From: CAYGWX01 sp964353855 [NCBI: uncultured bacterium]
Lineage (GTDB): Bacteria; Edwardsbacteria; CAYGWX01
DNA length: 9,164 bases
Assembly: GCA_964353855.1 (NCBI GenBank)
Contig: CAYGWX010000081.1
Span: forward strand, 1 to 9,164
Reading direction: 5' to 3'
The notes beneath the pieces are model-generated. The model made no database searches. It was given only the letters and a program-made list of their open reading frames with translations, and had not been told where the DNA came from. Of this stretch, positions 6,796-9,164 are shown in pieces (within the stretch, counting starts at the first letter, position 1; each line of letters opens with the position of its first letter). Position numbers and translations under genes: made by a program.

Positions 6796-6835
6796 AATCC
6801 ACCTGCCTGAGGCCCGGCGGGTGGATTCCGTTTTT
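6796..6835 (+). terminator. Riboswitch expression platform: intrinsic terminator
   Basis: Just after the aptamer, AATCCACCTGCC (6796-6807) pairs with GGCGGGTGGATT (6816-6827). That is 12 bp with one U-G wobble and an 8-base loop. Three bases later comes TTTTT (6831-6835). The hairpin sits between aptamer and gene (start at 6855), the expected place for ligand-controlled transcription attenuation. A competing helix, GCTGGGCT (6773-6780) with GGCCCGGC (6811-6818), would break both the aptamer 3' end and this hairpin, and so could act as antiterminator. Confidence 0.8.
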
Positions 6836-6854
6836 CAAAGCACAAGGGGAGGAC

Positions 6855-7940
6855 GTGGCGAAGATCCTGGTCGTGGACGATGAGACTTCGGTGCGCGAGG
6901 TCCTGCGCAAGATGCTGGAGCAGGACGGGCACGAGGTCCGGGGGGCGGTGGACGGGGAGGACGCCCTGCTGCGCCTGTCCGAGAAGCCGGCGGACCTGGT
7001 CATCGCCGACATCCTGATGCCCAAGATGGACGGCCTGGAGCTGGTCCGGCGGATGAAGGCCGAGCCCCGCACCTCGGAGACCCCGGTGATGGTCCTCACG
7101 GCCAAGGGCGCCGCGGAGACCCGCATCGAGGGCTACCGCCTGGGCGTGGACGATTACCTGACCAAGCCCTTCAACCGCGAGGAGCTGAGGATCCGGGCCG
7201 GCCGTCTCTTGAAGATGCGCCAGGAGAAGGTCTCGATGGCCCAGAAGCTCTTCGAGCTGGGCCTCAAGGTCTCGGTCCAGGAGGAGCTCCTCAAGGTGGG
7301 CAAGGGGGGCGACTTCGCCAGCGCCTACTTCGACCTCCAGCAGATGAGCCTGGACGTAGTGCGCTCCCTGGCCCTGGCCCTGGACGCCCGCGACCACTAC
7401 ACCCGCGGCCACTCCGAGTGGGTCGCCAAGTACTCCGTGCAGATCGCCAAGACCATGAACTGTTCCGAGCAGGACCTGGAGAAGCTGGAGCTGGCCGCGC
7501 TCCTGCACGACGTGGGCAAGATCGGGGTGAAGGACAGCATCCTGAGGAAGCCCGCCAAGCTCACCCAGGAGGAGTTCGCCGCGGTCCAGCGCCACCCCTT
7601 GAGCTCCGCCGAGATCATCCAGCCCGTGGCCTACCTCCGGGAGCTGGTCCCGGCCGTCCGCCACCACCACGAACGCTTCGACGGAAAGGGGTATCCCGAC
7701 GGCCTGACCGGCGAGTCCATCCCCTTCTCGGCGCGCATCCTCACCGTGGCCGACTCCTTCGAGGCGATGACCTCGGACCGCCCCTATCGCAAGGCGCTCA
7801 CCTTCGAGAAGGCCATGGCCGAGATCCGGCGCTGCCGGGGAACCCAGTTCGATCCCGCGATCGTGGACGCCTTCCTCGTCCTCTCCCCGGCCTTCAAGGA
7901 GCAGTCCAGGGGGAGGCAGAAGGACGAGAAAGAGAAATAG
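6855..7940 (+). CDS. Response regulator with HD-GYP domain, predicted c-di-GMP phosphodiesterase
   Basis: The 361-aa product joins a receiver domain (about 1-120) through a helical linker (about 125-165) to an HD-GYP domain (about 165-345). The receiver is complete: acidic pair Asp8-Asp9, phospho-acceptor Asp52 (ADILMPKMDG), Thr82 and Lys104 (TKPF). The output domain has His186 (RGHSE), His218-Asp219 (LLHDVGKIG), His247 (RHP), His271-His272 with ERFDGKGYPDG (GYP at 279-281), and Asp300 (VADSFEAM). These are the metal ligands and signature of active HD-GYP enzymes, which hydrolyse c-di-GMP to pGpG or GMP. Phosphorylation by an unseen sensor kinase should control activity; no kinase gene is in the window. 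Translation starts at the GTG at 6855 with AAGGGGAGG (6844-6852) close upstream. Transcription runs through the cyclic-di-GMP riboswitch, so the gene is under control of the metabolite its product should destroy. No membrane segment is seen. Confidence 0.95.
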   Translation: MAKILVVDDETSVREVLRKMLEQDGHEVRGAVDGEDALLRLSEKPADLVIADILMPKMDGLELVRRMKAEPRTSETPVMVLTAKGAAETRIEGYRLGVDDYLTKPFNREELRIRAGRLLKMRQEKVSMAQKLFELGLKVSVQEELLKVGKGGDFASAYFDLQQMSLDVVRSLALALDARDHYTRGHSEWVAKYSVQIAKTMNCSEQDLEKLELAALLHDVGKIGVKDSILRKPAKLTQEEFAAVQRHPLSSAEIIQPVAYLRELVPAVRHHHERFDGKGYPDGLTGESIPFSARILTVADSFEAMTSDRPYRKALTFEKAMAEIRRCRGTQFDPAIVDAFLVLSPAFKEQSRGRQKDEKEK

Positions 7941-7963
7941 GTCCTGAGGCTTCAGGCTTCGTG

Positions 7964-7992
7964 CGCCCTGCTTGGTGAAGCGGGGCGTTTTT
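7964..7992 (+). terminator. Strong intrinsic terminator after the HD-GYP gene
   Basis: CGCCCTGCTT (7964-7973) pairs with AAGCGGGGCG (7978-7987) over a GGTG loop: 10 bp including one U-G wobble, directly followed by TTTTT (7988-7992). A small additional hairpin, CCTGA/TCAGG (7943-7956), lies just after the stop codon. Confidence 0.9.
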
Positions 7993-8001
7993 CATGCCGG
8001 G

Positions 8002-8030
8002 TTGATTTTTCACTCTATCTGTGGTATCCT
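8002..8030 (+). promoter_or_regulatory. Promoter of the patatin-like gene
   Basis: TTGATT (8002-8007), a 17-base spacer and TATCCT (8025-8030) preceded by TG at 8022-8023, forming an extended -10. The predicted start is near 8037, only about 24 bases before the proposed initiation site. The transcript therefore begins too late to include any start codon further upstream. Confidence 0.68.
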
Positions 8031-8049
8031 AAGACCGGAAACCGAATCT

Positions 8050-8063
8050 AAGGAAAACCCATC
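8050..8063 (+). promoter_or_regulatory. Shine-Dalgarno and noncanonical ATC initiation site of the patatin-like gene
   Basis: AAGGA (8050-8054) is followed after 6 bases by ATC (8061-8063). This is ideal spacing and exactly where homologous proteins begin (a few polar residues before the VGLALSGG strand). The frame is closed by TAA at 8049-8051 and has no ATG, GTG or TTG between there and 8106. Confidence 0.55.
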
Positions 8064-8909
8064 GCCCAAAAGGAGCTCAAGGTCGGCCTGGCCCTCTCCG
8101 GAGGGGTGGGGCACTGCATCGCCCATGTGGGCGTGCTCAAGGCCCTCCACCGGGCCGGGATCTCCATCCACAGCGTGGCCGGGACCAGCGGCGGGGCCCT
8201 GGTGGCCGGCCTGTTCTGCGCCGAGCGGAACATCGCCGACCTGGAGGAGGCGGTGCGCCGCATCGGCTGGAAGCGCCTGGCCGGGCTCACCCTGTTCGCC
8301 TCCCGGGGCCTGGCCACGAGCGAGCCCATCGCCCGCTTCGTGTCCCGGATGATCGCCCCCCGCACCCGCTTCTCGGAGATGGCCGTCCCCCTGGCCGTGA
8401 CCGCCACCGACCTGCTCACCGGCGAGACGGTCATCTTCCGGGACGACGCCTGCCCGGTGCCCGAGGCCGTGCGCATCTCCTGCACCATCCCCCTGGTCTA
8501 CGCCCCGGTCGAGCGGGGGGGACGCCTCCTGGTGGACGGCGGGGTCTCGGACCCCCTGCCCGTGGATGCGGCCCGGTCCCTGGGCCCGGATGTCGTCGTC
8601 GCAATCTCCCTGAAGCACCGCCCGCAAGAGCTTCGCAACCTTCTCGAGGTCGGGGTCCAGATGCTGGACGTGACCACGGCCTCACTCGTCGCGATGGCCA
8701 GGGAGCACGCCGATTTCTCCCTTGAGGTGGACGTGGGCGCTACGGACAAGTGGGACCTGAAACAGGCCGAGCGCCTGATCGCCCTGGGCGAGGCCGCCTG
8801 CGAGCGGGCCCTTCCCGGCCTCCTCGCCCTGCTCCGGTACCGCGGCTCCTTCGAGTACCGCCGCCTCTGGTCTCCGCTCATGAAGCGGCTGGGGTCCAGG
8901 GCTAAATAG
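8061..8909 (+). CDS. Patatin-like phospholipase family protein (RssA/YchK-like)
   Basis: From the proposed site at 8061 the product is 282 aa. It has the patatin alpha/beta fold with a Ser-Asp dyad: nucleophile Ser43 in GTSGG (GxSxG) and Asp159 in VDGGVSDPLPVD. The oxyanion loop LALSGGVGHCIAHVGVLKAL (10-29) is present but deviates from the usual GGGxRG: Val16 replaces the third glycine and His18 sits where Arg is usual. Relatives are cytosolic or peripheral acyl hydrolases (phospholipase A, lysophospholipase); the true lipid is unknown and no signal peptide is seen. The first standard start codon in frame is the GTG at 8106, but starting there removes the first beta strand and most of the oxyanion loop. 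Promoter and Shine-Dalgarno spacing favour the ATC at 8061. Rare ATC initiation, an ATG-to-ATC change weakening the gene, or a sequencing error are the alternatives. It is a single-gene unit bounded by its own promoter and terminator. Confidence 0.88.
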   Translation: MAQKELKVGLALSGGVGHCIAHVGVLKALHRAGISIHSVAGTSGGALVAGLFCAERNIADLEEAVRRIGWKRLAGLTLFASRGLATSEPIARFVSRMIAPRTRFSEMAVPLAVTATDLLTGETVIFRDDACPVPEAVRISCTIPLVYAPVERGGRLLVDGGVSDPLPVDAARSLGPDVVVAISLKHRPQELRNLLEVGVQMLDVTTASLVAMAREHADFSLEVDVGATDKWDLKQAERLIALGEAACERALPGLLALLRYRGSFEYRRLWSPLMKRLGSRAK

Positions 8910-8941
8910 AGCCCTTCGGTCTTAAAGGGTCACAAGCGAAA

Positions 8942-8968
8942 GGGCGGCCTTCTGGCCGCCCCCTTTTT
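8942..8968 (+). terminator. Intrinsic terminator after the patatin-like gene
   Basis: GGGCGGCC (8942-8949) pairs with GGCCGCCC (8954-8961) over a TTCT loop, followed by CC and TTTTT (8964-8968). It lies 33 bases after the stop codon. A weak CCCTT/AAGGG pairing precedes it (about 8912-8929). Confidence 0.87.
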
Positions 8969-8987
8969 CGTCTTCCCCTCCTCTGGC

Positions 8988-9013
8988 GTCATTCTGAGCG
9001 CGCGAAGAATCTC
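8988..9013 (+). repeat. Short palindromic intergenic repeat, unit A
   Basis: The unit starts GTCATTCTGAGC and ends GAAGAATCTC. Internal arms ATTCT (8991-8995) and AGAAT (9006-9010) flank a GC-rich centre containing GCGCGC. I recognise this sequence type as a widespread dispersed intergenic repeat in environmental bacterial genomes. Strand is arbitrary. Confidence 0.65.
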
Positions 9014-9033
9014 GACCTTCTTTAAAAGGCCGC

Positions 9034-9060
9034 GTCATGCTGAACTTGTTTCAGCATCTC
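9034..9060 (+). repeat. Short palindromic intergenic repeat, unit B
   Basis: The unit starts GTCATGCTGAAC and ends TTCAGCATCTC. ATGCTGAA (9037-9044) and TTCAGCAT (9050-9057) form a perfect 8-bp stem with a 5-base loop. It has the same GTC...CTC frame as unit A but a different stem sequence. Strand is arbitrary. Confidence 0.65.
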
Positions 9061-9070
9061 TCTTCCCGTC

Positions 9071-9123
9071 GTCATTGCGAGGCTTGTCCTGAGCGAAGCG
9101 AAGGAACCGGACGAAGCAATCTC
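9071..9123 (+). repeat. Short palindromic intergenic repeat, unit C
   Basis: The unit starts GTCATTGCGAGG and ends GAAGCAATCTC. The outer arms are ATTGC (9074-9078) and GCAAT (9116-9120). An inner pair GTCC (9086-9089) and GGAC (9109-9112) surrounds the direct echo GAGCGAAGCGAAGG. The unit is about twice as long as A and B. A further GTCAT at 9141 suggests a fourth unit cut by the window edge. Strand is arbitrary. Confidence 0.65.
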
Positions 9124-9164
9124 GCCCTTCTGTTCAAAAGGTCATCCTCCCTGGCCTCGTTATT

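Noticed and set aside
6791-6800. The perfect 10-base palindrome GGATTAATCC as an operator.
   Set aside because: Half of it is the 5' arm of the riboswitch terminator, and its position between aptamer and terminator is explained by the expression platform. A protein site cannot be supported from one copy.
5817-7670. A 617-codon open frame on the - strand spanning the M24, HAD, riboswitch and HD-GYP regions.
   Set aside because: It is antisense to two genes with clear catalytic motifs and crosses a promoter, a riboswitch and a terminator. The translation is low-complexity (G, L, V, H and Q rich) without family signatures, typical of a frame kept open by high GC.
8106-8909. GTG at 8106 as the patatin start, with GGAGG just upstream.
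   Set aside because: The spacing of GGAGG (8100-8104) to GTG is 1 base, too short, and the resulting protein would lack the first beta strand and most of the oxyanion loop encoded in frame immediately upstream.
8988-9164. The palindromic repeats as a CRISPR array or as a coding remnant.
   Set aside because: The units differ from one another in stem sequence and length, and spacers are partly similar rather than unique. Translations are the familiar nonsense of such intergenic repeats.

Overview
The window is a gene-dense stretch of GC-rich bacterial chromosome. It holds seven protein genes, six on the + strand and one on the - strand, with short spacers, clear sigma70-type promoters (TTGACA/TATAAT-like) and intrinsic terminators. 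No phage, transposase, plasmid, rRNA, tRNA or CRISPR signal is visible. The taxon cannot be fixed from the sequence. High GC, a cyclic-di-GMP riboswitch, an HD-GYP response regulator and the short GTCAT...ATCTC intergenic repeats at the right end fit a free-living environmental Gram-negative lineage (deltaproteobacterial, Nitrospirota, Omnitrophota or Elusimicrobiota type). That placement is an inference.

Layout, left to right. (1) 8-2648: a promoter and a large M1 zinc aminopeptidase carrying a C-terminal HEAT-repeat domain and coiled-coil tail. (2) 2684-3894: a saccharopine-dehydrogenase/lysine-6-dehydrogenase-like oxidoreductase on the - strand, convergent with the M1 gene. A GC-rich terminator lies between them, with its U-tract facing the - strand gene. 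(3) 3895-3999: a divergent promoter region with back-to-back -35 boxes. The - strand promoter places its predicted start site on the A of the ATG, so that transcript may be leaderless. (4) 4000-4680: a CPBP/CAAX-type membrane protease of visibly lower GC. (5) 4708-6569: an M24 (Xaa-Pro peptidase-like) metallopeptidase and a HAD phosphatase/phosphomutase, 2 bases apart. (6) 6644-7992: promoter, GEMM-I (cyclic-di-GMP-I) aptamer, terminator-type expression platform, a REC-HD-GYP response regulator, and a strong terminator. (7) 8002-8968: promoter, patatin-like phospholipase and terminator; no usual start codon is present at the expected position. (8) 8988-9123 and on to the edge: three different small palindromic repeats sharing GTC...CTC ends.

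How the genes may work together. Three peptidases (M1, CPBP, M24) and a lysine-type dehydrogenase suggest peptide and amino-acid turnover, but apart from M24-HAD they appear to be separate transcription units. The most informative element is the riboswitch unit: a cyclic-di-GMP-sensing leader sits directly on a gene whose product carries all the residues expected of a cyclic-di-GMP phosphodiesterase. That forms a direct RNA-level feedback loop. The sign of the loop is not certain from sequence, although a competing helix suggests that ligand favours termination.
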